Of a DNA stretch of 64,000 bases, positions 35,488 through 47,912 are shown one piece after another; the first letter of the stretch is position 1; each line of letters opens with the position of its first letter. The DNA comes from Typhlomys cinereus (taxonomy: Eukaryota > Chordata > Mammalia > Rodentia > Platacanthomyidae): contig JALPQD010000304.1 of assembly GCA_023101885.1 (NCBI GenBank), positions 2,164,015-2,228,014 of the forward strand. Reading direction: 5' to 3'. The translations under genes and the position numbers were made by a program. The notes beneath the pieces were generated by a model that saw nothing but the letters and a program-made list of their open reading frames with translations, was not told the origin of the DNA and ran no database searches.

Positions 35488-36009
35488 TCAGTTTTCATAA
35501 TTTGACTCTAAGGAAGGTCCCAGGAACCTCGATGAAAGAGTTTGTAGGATGTCTACACTTTATCCCTCTCTTGTTCTTGCAACAATATAGTAAGATGCCA
35601 GCCTCAAACTCTCTTCTTTATCTGTGGGGTCTTCATCCCACAATTCTAACTTTCCTTGCTTTCTGAATTTATTCTTCCCATCCTGTCCTTACTGCCTTCT
35701 CTAATTAATTAGTTTTCTTTCACCTTAGTTTTCAGCTTTTCTTGACAACTTTACTGTCTAACCACATCTTCACAGTGAAAGTTCTGGGAGCTAGGAGGCA
35801 GCCTGGGACAAGAATGAGAGTCCCGAAGAGAAGAATCCTGTAATCGTCACTTATAGCCTCACATCGCTGTCACTGGGCAGCAAAGTCAACCGAAGTCAAC
35901 ATTCATTCTGTCCATGTCACATCTTGCCTGTCACAGCGCCAGGATAGATTCTCTTTTAGCTGAAGCTAGAAAGTGAGCTACAAGCAACCTCCTGCTGTAA
36001 TCATTGACA
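35488..36009. other. No gene seen
   Basis: Unassigned sequence, slightly less AT-rich than its surroundings. Confidence 0.5.
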
Positions 36010-36215
36010 AAGCTTTGAACCAGAATGACTTAGTTGAAATTCTGGCTTTTTTCCTTGAATAAGAGACTTCATTTTGCTGTGCTTCAGATTTCCCAGTCTC
36101 ACAGTGGGAATCATCATATATCTTTTTGTACTTGTGTCTAGGACTGGGCCAGGACCAAGCTTTTGCATAGTAAATATTTGTACCAGTACAGGCCATTATT
36201 AGCATATAGGCCTAG
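36010..36215 (-). repeat. MIR SINE, ancient
   Basis: On the plus strand: GTTGAAATTCTGGCTTTTTT, TGTGCTTCAGATTTCCCAGTC, CAGTGGGAATCATCATAT, then AGTAAATATTTGTACC. This is the reverse complement of MIR across nearly its full length. Confidence 0.75.
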
Positions 36216-37766
36216 TCTTAATTATTCTTTCTGGTTTCTATAAATTTTCAAAGACATCATTGATGGCCCAGATATCATCTGCCTTTTTTTTTAATTCAAT
36301 GTTACTCTTAAAAGTTTTATGGAATCTGTAGGATAATAATCAACACATTCTGAAACATCTGCATATTGAAGATCTTACTGATAGACATTTTGATTCACTT
36401 CATATTTAGTTTTACCATGACATATGCTTATATATGCATATATATATATATGCCTGGCTAAGATATTTAGGAAAAATATAAAATTAATAACTAAAATGAA
36501 GATAAAACAAGAATGTATGGAAAAATCTGAGTACGTCAGATGCATAAGAATTCAAAACTTCAAAATAATGTGTGAAAAAAAAGCAGATACCATATCTGTG
36601 TGGCAACTACCTCTTCACTTAGAAAGAAGTGAAGCTTGCAAATATTACAGAAATAATGTGTGTACGATAAACTGCATATGAATGATATAGGACGCACTCT
36701 GGGCCCAAACTCTTAAAAGTATACAGAGAACGCCTTCGCAGTGTGACAGGAAAAAAGTTCTCGGTAAGAACTGAACAGGATCATGCTTAGTCCTTGTACA
36801 TGGACCCAGTGTCTACATATTTCTGATTAGAAGTCCAGATTTTTAATATTGTTTTAATGATTCAGTAGATATCAATTTAGATTGCAAAAGAAAAAATAAG
36901 AGGAGAAAACAAATGTCAATTATTGAGTCAACAAACAATTCATAAAAGATAGGCAGTCTTTAAGGAAAAAAAATCTTTTTCTCTATGTTTCTTTCTTTAT
37001 AACTATGGTCAAAGATGATCCAGACAGAATTAGCCTGTCTAGTTACTCTACATGGGCTGGAAGGCGTCTTCTATGGTTTTTTTTCCTTGCAAATTTTGGA
37101 CAAGTGTATCTTCTAAGAACTAGAATTACACTTTTTAAACTACCGCATGTACCACAAATTTGTCATGCTCAATAAATTTTGATTCCCAAAACCACTCTGT
37201 CTTCTACTTCTGAGCCAGATACCTCATCCCGCAGAGCAATTTCCTAAAAAAAAATAGAAGACGACTACATCACTTGGTATAATCCTGTGAATCTACCTGA
37301 CACAGCAACCTGGTTTCCTATGTGGTCCTATGGAGTTTTGTAATTCCAACAGAAATGCTTATTTCACTCCTTGTTGAGATTTGACATGTTACATTTTTCA
37401 TAAAGAGAATAGGAAATTCTATAGGCAGTAGAACCTAAAAGGGCAATTGTACTTAAATTTTCAAAAGTCACAATGATATAGACACAATAGTGCTTGCTGA
37501 ATTTAACTCCTTAATCTAACAGTGCATAGCAACTTTTCATCTTTTAAAGTGCCATTTACAATAAGTCTAGCTTTAACACTGAGGCCGTATGATCTGGTTG
37601 TCTCCAGTAGTATGCAAACACGAAAGATATGTGTGTTTTGGTTTCATGAGATTAAAAGGAAATTACTTTTCCAGGACATCTCCCTGTCTCCTTATTTTCA
37701 TATGTATTGGAACACAGGTACTCCCCTCTAGTACAATGTTCATGACAAAGAAAATCAAGTGGCTGG
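36216..37766. other. No gene seen
   Basis: About 1.5 kb of AT-rich sequence, with a TATATATATATATA patch near 36438-36452. Confidence 0.5.
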
Positions 37767-37910
37767 GAGTATTGAACCCTCACTAGGGTGGAGGACTCAG
37801 AGAGAGGTTTGGCATTCACACAAAAGGATGATCCAGAGGATGGGAGGGAGGAAGGGAGAGGCACTGAGAGATGGAGAGGGAGGAAGGCGGGGAAAGAAGG
37901 AGAAAGGGTG
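37767..37910 (+). repeat. 144-bp inverted copy of part of the L1 at 38.7-39.5 kb
   Basis: It is the reverse complement of 38783-38926 with six mismatches (96 percent). It shares idiosyncratic variants such as GAGTATTGAACCCTCACTAG and AAAAGGATGATCCAGAGG that no other L1 end in the window has. It has no poly-A tail, no 3' terminal motif and no target duplication. Confidence 0.85.
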
Positions 37911-38233
37911 TTGCCTGACCTTGTGACTTTCAGTCCCAGCTTTTACATGAAAGAGAAGGAAACTTCCTCTTGGCTAAACAGTTCTTCATTCCTTCAGTTT
38001 TCTGGGTACAATTACATTCCTTTATTTTCTTCATTCAAATAAATGCTTTTCGTCTTAGATAATTTACTTATCTAAATTGACTTTGAACTTGTGGATTCTA
38101 TAGGATATAGCATGCAATTTAAGATTCAAACTAGTGCTGAATTACTAAATTAGTGTTCAAATATTACATGTAAAACATGTCATTGTGTCTTCTTATGTTG
38201 ATTTCAGTTATATGAAAGGTGGGCATATCTAAT

Positions 38234-38505
38234 GACATGGTTTGACTATGAGTTTCTCCCCATAGGCTCACATATTTGAATCCTTAACTACTGTCATTTT
38301 GAGAAGGCACCTTTAAGAGTCAGAGTCTTGCTAGAGGACCTTGTCCAGCCCCCTGTTTGTGACTTCAGCTATGAGATTCTCACTGTATTGCACTATATCA
38401 CGTCTGATATCGCAAGTCAAATATATTCCCTTTTCCTCTCCTTAACAGGTTGAATAAGAGTGTAGACTCTTAGCAAAAGAAGACTAACTGCAATACTTCA
38501 AAAAT
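38234..38505 (+). repeat. MaLR-type LTR, diverged
   Basis: It starts TGACATGGTTTGACTATGAG, has CCCCATAGGCTCACATATTTG, AAGGCACCTTTAAGAG and CCTCTCCTTAACAGGTTGAA, and ends near AAGACTAACTGCAATA. This is the layout of MST/MLT1 LTRs. Confidence 0.6.
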
Positions 38506-38674
38506 ACATAAAATTATCACCAAATTTTCATTAAATAATCACTTTCAGAAAAATAATAACAATCTAATACTTCTCTACATGATTGTAAAATGTTAAAGTT
38601 GGAAAAAATTTCTTCTATATTTAACAAATGTCTTAATATTATTCAATAATTCTGTTCTGCAAACATAAATATTT

Positions 38675-39500
38675 TGTTTTATTTTTTCCACATTTATCTT
38701 TTTCCTAGTCAAACAAACTCAATAGGTACTCCCATCCTCTCCCTCCTTCCTCTCCTCCCCAGTCGTTCCCCCTTGCACTCTTCACCCTTTCTCCTTGTTT
38801 CCCTCCCTTCCTCCCTCTCCCTCTCTCAGTGCCTCTCCCTTCCTCCCTCCCATCCTCTGGATCATCCTTTTGTGTGAATGACAAACCTCTCTCTGAGTCC
38901 TCTACCCTAGTGAGGGTTCAATACTCAGTGGCATAGCCCTGAGCCCCTTCTTGGGCTCCCCATTAGTCCGGGAACTCTATTATGACTGTTTAATCTATTG
39001 CCTCTAAGGATTCTACTGCCTAGAGCCTATTCCCCTGTGATCCATGCTAGACTTTGGGGGGTCTTGACATATCAGCCATTGTGCAAGTCAGGCAAAGTCT
39101 TCTGCTTCAGCCCTAATTTGTGTGGAGTATCTTGCATATCATTGGTCCTCCCCATCTTTCGGCTCTTACAATCTTGCTGCCCCCTCTTTCTCAAAGCTCC
39201 CTGAGCATTAGGATGGGAAGAGATTTGGCTGGTCTGCTTCCAGGTGATTAATGTAGGGTTTCTGATGTTCTGAATTATGGTTTGCTGTTGTTTTCAGTTT
39301 TGAAAACATCCTGACTGGTATCAAAAGTCACCTCCTAACCAAAGATAAAAGACTGTTTAAATGAAGATCTTAATATAAGAGGAGATTCAAAAATAGATGG
39401 AAGAATAGGAGTAGGACATAGTAGTGAGAAGGGTTAGTCTCCCATTTTCCAGCTGGTTGCCATCTATCTTTCACTCCCTATATCTTTCCTGATTAGTGAG
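38675..39500 (-). repeat. L1 3'UTR copy, about 0.8 kb, minus strand
   Basis: It reads as the reverse complement of the 14368 and 21867 copies: CTCAATAGGTACTCCC, the C-rich tract (38735-38860), CTTTGGGGGGTCTTGAC, GGCTCTTACAATCTTGCTGC, CCCTCTTTCTCAAAGC, GGTGATTAATGTAGGG, AACCAAAGATAAAAGACTG. It reaches about as far 5' as the copy at 14368 and has no ORF2 part. Confidence 0.8.
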
Positions 39501-39972
39501 ATCAAACCTGTTCAGTAACAAGTGACCAGGAAGGGAAGTGAGAGTGAACTGCAGATGTCTCACTACTTACATGCAATACTTGATCACGGCCTATTTTCTC
39601 TACTGAAATATGTTCCCCTATCTCCTTTTTTTTTCTGAAGTCCTTCTTCCCCTTTCCTACTGTTGCAAATATAAATTTTTCATCTATATGAATATATATG
39701 TAAATTTTCATATGTGGTTGTGTGTGTGTGTTTAATTTTTCATGATTGGAATCTCATCTACATTGTCCCATGGGCTCCAAGCCATCCACCTGTAACTGGG
39801 TTTTGTTGCTGAGATCTAGAGATGAAAACTTTCAAAATATAGATAAAATTGTCTAATGCCTTCACCAGTGATTCTAAATTCCTATATTTAAAATTATCTT
39901 ATTCAGTTGTGATAATATTGGTAAAATTCTCTTGCTAAATCCATGATTTTTGTGAAGAGAATTATCAACACG

Positions 39973-40320
39973 TCTAGCACTGGCAGCACAGCAGCTGAGA
40001 GACAGGGAACAGAGAGACAAGCACCGGAGACACCATGCGGGGGAAAGATGGTGTCCACATTATTGTGTAGGAACAAAAACTTTTATAGGGGGAGCTGGCT
40101 GCTGGCACATACCCAGGGGGCCCTTTTTCGGGGCTGACAAGACCACAAGTCTGACTGCCATTCTAGTGGCAGGGAGATTGTAGAGGCACTGGGAGTCTGG
40201 CTGGGAGGGGCCAAGCCACCAGTAAGTGTGCTTTAACTGGCTTGTGATCAGAGTGGTTTTAGCTCACTCTGCAGCCTGGCCGCAACAGTCACCTAGGCCT
40301 GGACCCTGCGCTCACCTACA
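39973..40320 (-). repeat. ERV solo LTR of unassigned class, TATA-containing
   Basis: On the minus strand the sequence has a TATA box (CTATAAAAG, plus-strand 40080-40088), CpG-containing U3 and R/U5 parts, and a start TGTAGGTGAGCGC. Flanks AACACG (39967-39972) and AACATG (40321-40326) could be a 6-bp duplication with one mismatch, which would fit class II elements, but the 3' end reads GA not CA. Boundaries are tentative, and it clearly differs from the ERVL/MaLR LTRs elsewhere. Confidence 0.45.
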
Positions 40321-40351
40321 AACATGATTGTGAAATGAAAAGCATGAAGGA

Positions 40352-40430
40352 GCTGGCATGGTGGTGCACACCTGTAGCCTCAGTTGCTGGGATGCGTCAG
40401 AATAGGTAATTCTGCTGTCGACAAAGTAGG
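40352..40430 (+). repeat. B1-like SINE fragment
   Basis: GAGCTGGCATGGTGGTGCAC, CACCTGTAGCCTCAGTTGC and TGGGATGCGTCAGAATAGG match the B1/7SL 5' half. The rest is lost. Confidence 0.6.
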
Positions 40431-43400
40431 AGAGTAGAGTAGATGGAGGGTTGAGGAACAGCGAATCCGAATGGGAAGATGTGACTGTGGGCTTGGTTAT
40501 TATTCTGAGTAACATCTACAAAAAGCTCTAGAAGCACAAATAAAAAAGGGAAAGAGAGGTATGGAACTCACAGTTTGTCTGCTTCTAGATTCAACTCTAT
40601 ACTACTGTGCACCAAGGCCTTTGCTCAGAACAAATGCCTTCTTACAGCATACATAGCTCACCACAACTTTTTACCCCCTTAAATAAATATTTCATCAAAG
40701 GACAGAATGACATGAGGGGAGAGGATATAAATAAAAATATCCTGTCCCAGAAATCCAGGAGGAATAACTGTATCTATCAAGCTAAGTGTTAGTTTCTAAT
40801 TCATATCAAGTCTTGTGGGAGAGATGATTCTAAGACTATAAACATTCTCAACTATCTTTATGCATCTCTGCTCCTCAAAATTTCTAAAAAACTATGTCAT
40901 AAAAAACCATGTCAGTTTTGTTATTACAGATAAGATCTTATTTTCCTGCTGTCCTGAATTAATCTACATATTTGATATGAATGATATGAATAGAATAGTT
41001 GAGTTGAATGAAGGTGGGACTTAAATTTTCAGACAGAGAAATGGATGCACATTAACATAGAAGAAAACATCTCCTTGTTAACACACACACACACACACAC
41101 ACATATACTTATACCTTTACATTCATGTTGTGAAATAAGCAGACAATCAAACTAAACAATACATGGTTTAGCAAACTTTTATTGTGTGGAAATTTATGAA
41201 TTGATTATGAACTTTTAGAGGCAGTTTGAGAAAATTCAGTTCTGTGGACTTTGTGGAGTAGCTGAAATCTTAGCATTAGAAGGCTATGTGAGTCTTAAGT
41301 GCAGCAAAGATGGGAAATTGACTAGACAATCTGGACACATAGAGGTAACACTGCTCACAATGTGAGTGATGAGGTCATCTGCTTTAATTCTAAAGTACTT
41401 ATTTGTAATTCAGCTGCATCTTCATAGAGTCTTCTATGAGATATGTCTCAAAGTAAAGGATTTATTGACATAACCATAATTTGTGAATTTTAAAAACAAG
41501 ATTGTGACATCAAATATACTGTAAATGTAATGGACTCACTGTACGAAGAGTTTGTTGCTGATCAGAAAGAAACACAAAAATGTGATTTTTAATTGAATTT
41601 CCTTATTTAGAAGTAACTGAATTTTGTATTAAAACCAATGTGGGAAACTTCTTTAGACAAGGGAAGATAAACAATGGTCTATGGTGTGCAGACTCCTTGT
41701 CTGACCACTGTTCTGAATTCTGCACTCCTACATTAATAAGATCTTCATATATTCATGTTCTTGCTTTTAATATTCACTTTTCCAAGAATTTTGCCACATT
41801 AAAATTTTTTTCTGAACAGTGCAAATTCTACATATAAAATTAACTGAACTATGTCATTGGACAGCAATGCTATGGGAGGGGGTTTCATAGAGTGGATATT
41901 GTGAAAGCATAAGGCATGCCTTAATGAAAGAAAGTCTATAACAAAATATATGCTAATAAAAAATTGAAAAAGAGAGAAAATGCTAATCATTTAATACCAA
42001 CTAGACAGGATATCCCTGCATTTAACTTTTGAAAATTTTAAAATAGAAACAAATAATAATCTCATCTTTTCTTCTCCTTCCTCATGCAGAAACTGTTTCT
42101 CTGCTATATTTTATGATTTTACTGTAAGAAATTGATTTTTCCTTTAACTCCTTTCTGGGGATTTTTTTTTCACCTGTTTCCTTTTTCAGATCCTATCTGG
42201 GACCTTTCCTTCACATATGAAGATGCTACATGATGAAACTGTTACTCTGAAGTACATAGGATTTCTTCATCTTACTTTATGTTCATGTGTTTTCTTATAA
42301 AAATAATTTTGACAGTCACACTGTATTGCTATCCCCAAGGAAAATGTGGTTCCAGCTCTAGAAAAACACAAAAGCGATTGTCTGTCATTGTGGCTTTGTA
42401 TGCATATAAAATATTTTATAATTTCTGCCAGCATACTTTGTAGTCTAGATTTTACAAACACACTTAAATGACTAGTTCTCAACATCAAAATGCAAATAAT
42501 GCATCAAATATTAAGCATGATAAATATTAACCTATTAAAATCATAGTAGAAATTGGACTCAAGTTACTGCCTGGACACTGTCAGGTGAAATGTTTGATTA
42601 GAACATCTATCTCAAGGATACTTCTCAATGATTGGCCTGAAAATTTAATTGACTGAGAAGATTCAATCCAGGACTTCAATTTTATTATTTCCTTGCAATG
42701 CCATAAAGTTTATAATTATAGTTTTACAGGCATATATTTTACCTAAATTTGTTGGCAATTAGTTTTCTTTTGACAGGGAGTATTTTTCTGTTTTGATAAA
42801 TGAGCATCATATTTTAGAGGAACAGATTTACTTGTTCTAGGGAATTATGTGAGCGTTTATATTCTAATTATGTTCTTCAGCATCAACAATTTTGTACTGG
42901 TGCTACTACACCTTCCTAATATGTCAGTATTATTACTGTTTGCAAATATTGCATGTTAGATTTGCAAAACACGTGCATATTTTTTGAATCTTCCTTTAAA
43001 AAAGTGATTCATGAAACCTGCTCATTTTAGGTTGATTTTTATATTGTTTCCTGAAGGTTGCATTTAAAGCGCCTATCAGTGTCGTTATGAACTCAAAGAA
43101 TATGCTGCCTTAGTGAGGAGATGAGGAGATAGCAATAGAAAAGAAAGGAATACATGAATAGTAATGTGATTCTCTACAACTTATATTTCTCTTTAGCAAT
43201 TCAGCAAGAACAAAGCAATGAACACTAAAATAAAAATAAAACCTTGTTCCTATCTCACTCTTAATGTAGATTTACAGAATATTAACTCGTTTTGCACTGA
43301 TTAATCATAATATAAAATTTTATTATCACTAATTTTTATACATAGCATATACTACTGCATTATTGTCATTATAGTTAATTATTATCTCCCCAAAATAGAG

Positions 43401-44321
43401 TTAATACATAAAATAAAACAAAAATTAAAAATGTTTGAACAGCCTATTAATTTACCATATCTCATTTCTATTCAAATAAAAATAGAAAAGTTTATGACAA
43501 TTGTACTAAATATTTTTGCATTTCTCTTCAAAATTTTAGGCAATATTCATATACTTCCTTTATTGAAGTGTCAAGTAGTACAATCTCAGGTCCTATGATT
43601 TACAACATAGATCTAATTAAGTATTTTACAAGGTAAGGTGCCTGGGCTATTTCTGTAAGTATCATATAACTGATGACCTGCTGGGCAAACACTAACTAGT
43701 TGTTCTAACACCATTACTGAATTTTTGTTTGCCTCAGGTGTAGTGAAAGTCATTTTCCCTTCTCTTACAGACTTACTTTTCTCCTGCTTCTTACCTGGAA
43801 GTAGTAATCTTGGGATCCAAATGCTGACAGACATAGTGTAAGTGCAGACCTATACAAACACATATTATTCCTCCCAGGTAGCCCTACTGTAAGTCAGGAC
43901 GTTGGAATGGTTGTTATGAGGGCAACAGCTGCAAAATCAACAGAGAAGCATCTCAGCTGCTCCCAACATAACTGAGCAGCAAAAATAGTTCCCTTTTGAT
44001 AGAGATTGGAAGAAATCTCTTCCAATTACATTATCTTAAATATTATGACTTTTGATTCAAAATGAATAGTCGCTGAGGTGATCAAATTTTATTTTTGATT
44101 ACTGGTTGTATACATAAAACAATACTAAAATCCTTTCAAAATTGCTTTACTTTAAAGCCATCAAAGTTTCAAGAGAGGTATATATGATTTGAAATTATAA
44201 CAAACTAAATTAAGATTTCTTTTTGGGTCCACTTAGCAATTGTTCTTTTAGTCTAATGGAAGTAATTTCAACACTTGGAATTTAAATTTACTCCTTTTTA
44301 GTGCTCTCAGAATTGTTTTTG
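40431..44321. other. No gene seen; (AC)n microsatellite
   Basis: About 3.9 kb of AT-rich sequence without a supportable gene or repeat family. It contains an (AC)n run at 41080-41103. Confidence 0.5.
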
Positions 44322-44432
44322 GTTTTAAGGTATGGTCTCATTATAAAATTCATGTCTGTGGGGACCTCATCATCCTCCAGGCTTAACCTTCCAAGTTCTG
44401 GGATAGTAGGTATGTGCCACCAGACTCAGGAA
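44322..44432 (-). repeat. B1-like SINE, diverged
   Basis: On the plus strand: TTTAAGGTATGGTCTCATTA, CATCATCCTCCAGGCTTAACC, CAAGTTCTGGGATAGTAGG, TATGTGCCACCAGACTCAGG, the reverse complement of B1/7SL. Confidence 0.65.
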
Positions 44433-45756
44433 AGTTTACTTTTTCTGAGATGCAGTTGAAGTCAATTTTACTACCTGTTCCAATACTTTCTAAGAAAGAC
44501 AGCACATGCCTTGTTATTCACACTGGATTTGGTACTGCTTCAATTATCTCACGGTTCAGGAAATTGCTGGGTTTTAAATGGATACTCCTGCCATGGGAAA
44601 TGGCTGCTGTTTCTCACCATATTTTCTCTTATCATCTTCAGATAATTAGTTCTGCCTGACAAAGCCCATCACAAGGGACAACTCTATAGTGTTCATAAGC
44701 ATCACAGCAGTGTTTTCCTTGTGGCTAATTCTTCCTGAACCTGTTTTAAAATGCTTCATTCTAATTACGATTCCTCGTCCCTGTTCACATTATGAATGTA
44801 GGCAGTGTTAACCACACATGTAACAGAATTCTGCATGTTGTCTTTCCATTGCTCTGAGATATTTGCAGAGCAGGAGTTTGGGGGATTAAAAAGTTTAGCT
44901 CACTCTTCTGAACCTCAGTACCCATGTTCATTTCCCATCATTAATGTACTTAATAAACTATTAATGCATCTTAAATGCTAAATACGCTGGTCTCCTCTCA
45001 TCCTTTACATAAACTGAGTTAATGTGAAGGATAACAAATGGATACTTTCATTTAGAGTATAAAATACTTACAAATCATAACTGAAGGTTTACAAGCAAGA
45101 GCAAATAAAAGTTTTAAGTTTATTAATGTGTCAAAGAAGCAATGCAGGATTCTTTATAAAAATTTTCAAAAATATGGGAAATACCTTCTATATTAATATC
45201 TACATGTTAGTGAGATATAACCCAGTCAAAATATATGAACAGTGAAAATATACTTGCAATTATGTTTCTATTAAATCTTTAAATCACATTCTTAACAAAG
45301 AAAATTCTTTGCCATGTCCATGATTCTGACTCAACTCTCTCACACTCTTCTTCCATCAACTGACCTCTCCTATTCCTTCTTTTAACTCTGAATGAACCTG
45401 AAAACATTAGTCTCTGTGATATCTCCAGGTAGCATCCATTTAAAGAGCTTCACTCACAATCTATGCCAATTGCTCTCAAGATTCTAAAGAGTCACTTGGG
45501 AAATTAGTTAAGTTTCTGTTTTCAAGATATAATGTTTTCTGGTAAGTATGCATAATGGTAACACATTTCTCTACAGTTCCGGAAATGCAGTCTTCCCTTA
45601 AAACAGACTTTTTACTCATTACTTAATTTTTGGATCATTTCAGTGATCTGTTTTTTTGTATCAGCTACTAAAGTATAAAATCTTTTCTCTTTCCTGAACT
45701 CTCAGCAAAATCACTACCCTTCTGAAAATTCCTCTGGTTTGTGTTACCTTTAATAA
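44433..45756. other. No gene seen
   Basis: Unassigned AT-rich sequence. The 81-codon frame near 44414-44659 partly overlaps the B1 copy and has no domain. Confidence 0.5.
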
Positions 45757-45960
45757 TGTTTGCTATTAATTGTCAACCTTACATCTAGGGGCTAGACCAT
45801 TACACCTAAGAGGGATTCTCAAGAATACAGTTGACCTCTGAATATCCCTGTAGGAGATTGTTTAGCTTGCTTTAACTGAAATGGAAGTCTTGACTTTGGG
45901 GGAGACAAAACTATTTTCTAAGCAGGGGACCCAGAATTATAAAAGAATAAAGAGACATGA
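45757..45960 (+). repeat. ERVL/MaLR-type LTR fragment
   Basis: TTTGCTATTAATTGTCAACC, ACACCTAAGAGGGATTCTC, TGTAGGAGATTGTTTAGC and GGGGACCCAGAATTATAAAAG follow the U3 of this LTR class. The 3' part is missing. Confidence 0.5.
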
Positions 45961-47282
45961 GCAGTAGGGTGTATATGTGTATTGATTTGTAACTGTCTGC
46001 TCTTAACATGGATATGATATGACCGGCTGCTTCAAATTTCTATCATTTAATGTCCCGGCAACAAGGAAGTGTGACTTGAAACCAATTAGACCATTCCCCT
46101 TAAGTCTATTGGGACAGGTATTTTTGCAACTTCTAATGAGACTAAAACCCCTTCCAATAGTACCTTTGCAGTTCTTTGCAAACAAGTCTTGGGGAAGGAG
46201 AGAGAGCTTGAGTTCACATTGTAGATACAACACAACTGTGGACAAATCGTATCTCCTTTCTGTGCATCACATTCTATCTGTCAAATGCGGTAATGATCAT
46301 CAACATATCACATGGTCATTATTTATTAGTACCATTCTCAGTCTTCCTCCTGAACTATAGGTATTCATTGTTGCTAATCAAAGAGATCCAAAAGGCTCCC
46401 CAACAATACAGGCTTTTCTCTTTGCTCTTGACTGTCTTCCAGAAACTGACAGTAAAACCCTATTACTGAAGACAGATTGCACACTAATCACAGAACAGTG
46501 TCCTCCTCCTTACTGGGCAGTTTTAATAGTACCAGAAAGTACTACGCAAGTTGATGAGGGTGGTGTAAGCAATCAATGATCTCGTCAATTCATGAAAGTT
46601 TCAAGTTGCAATAACAACCACCCTAGCAAGACATGACTATCAGTGTAATAGTGGCATGAATGTCAAGTGGGTAACCAACAGCTTTCTGATCAGATTTAAG
46701 GCCCACTTTTCAGCACATACCACATTCTTGGTAATTTAAGTAAAAATAAAAACCTATGAAAGGGGAAGTATAGTCCCTGTGGTGGTGAGTCAATCCACAA
46801 ATTCAATGCAGTTATGTATATTCCCATGAAACGTGGACAAGATTTGTCCTATCATCATTTGCCATGGAAAGAAAAGATTTCATGAGAAATCTTCCTGAGA
46901 AACTGATGAGGATATTGCTGATGTAAAGGGAGGGAATGATTTTTTCAATGCTATACTTACTAATATGATTCATGCCCCAGCAAATGCTTAAGTACATGCC
47001 ATCAAAGGAAACCCAGAGAATACTCAGTGGGTCACATATGTGAAAAGATACAAAAATAGGAAAGAGACTGGCAGGGAATAAGAAGGACCATAAAGGGAAA
47101 TTAAGAAGGATGGGATTATATTTATGCAGAAACAATAAAAGAACAAAGTAAAATAAAAACAATAGAGCCATTTTTTGCTTACGCTTCTCATTGAAATATG
47201 TAGGCAGCATATAGCTTTTCTTGTTTTATTTTAAGATTGAATTTGAGTCATTATATATTGCTTAAACAAATTACCCAGTGCT
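45961..47282. other. No gene seen; possible old L1 3'UTR piece at about 46760-47165
   Basis: Mostly unassigned. The stretch from about 46760 to 47165 ends in ATTATATTTATGCAGAAACA and AATAAAAGAAC after a purine-rich region, as old rodent L1 3' ends do, but I cannot confirm this. Confidence 0.4.
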
Positions 47283-47322
47283 TTTGTTTGTTTGTTTGTT
47301 TGTTTGTTTGTTTGTTTGTTTG
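47283..47322. repeat. (TTTG)n microsatellite
   Basis: About ten TTTG units in a row on the plus strand. Confidence 0.95.
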
Positions 47323-47439
47323 TTTTCATAGTAAAAAATGTTGAGCCTTCCTACTGAGACCTACCCTGAATTCCTGAATCCAGTTTGAGGAAGTGGTCTG
47401 GCTCTTCATCTGGATGGCTCATGCAGACCAGGATGTGAA

Positions 47440-47580
47440 TTTTCTTTTTTATGTGTATGACTTAAGTTTACATGCCTGTGAAAACTAAAAGGTGATTTAT
47501 GAGATCATTCTGAATTGATATACTCTTATTTCTTTGTTTTGGAGTTTCCAAGATAGTGCCTTCTAGGACCAGAATTTCAG
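47440..47580 (-). repeat. B2-superfamily SINE, older subtype, 3' fragment
   Basis: On the plus strand: CATGCCTGTGAAAACTAAAAG, GAGATCATTCTGAATTG, CTCTTATTTCTTTGTTTTGG, GAGTTTCCAAG, matching the body and tail of the older subtype in reverse. Confidence 0.5.
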
Positions 47581-47599
47581 GTTGTCATGAACTTCTGGC

Positions 47600-47840
47600 A
47601 TTTTTTTTTTAATGTGCGCATTTTTATTACATTTTTTGCCTCATTATACAAGCTCAATAGGTACTCTCCTTCTTCTCCTGCCTCCCTCCCTTTCCTCCTG
47701 TTGTCCCCCATTCCACTTTCCCCCCTTGCCAGTCTTCCCCACCTTCATCTCACCCCTTTTCCTTCCCTCCTCCTCTATTGGTGCTTCCTGCTTTCTCCTT
47801 CCCATTCTCCAGAGCATCTGTTTATGTGGGCACTGATTGC
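47600..47840 (-). repeat. L1 3' end, minus strand
   Basis: A poly-T/A-rich start is followed by CAAGCTCAATAGGTACTC, a long C/T-rich tract, and TTCTCCAGAGCATCTGTTTA, the reverse of the L1 3' terminal region. Confidence 0.7.
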
Positions 47841-47844
47841 ATGG

Positions 47845-47912
47845 AATCTAGGGGTCCAAACTGAGATCCTTTTGTTTGGGGGGAGAGAAGGGGACAAAGG
47901 CTTTCTCCAGCC
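47845..47912 (-). repeat. B2-superfamily SINE head fragment
   Basis: On the minus strand: GGGCTGGAGAAAGCC and CAAAAGGATCTCAGTTTGG, a damaged head abutting the L1 end. Confidence 0.45.
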
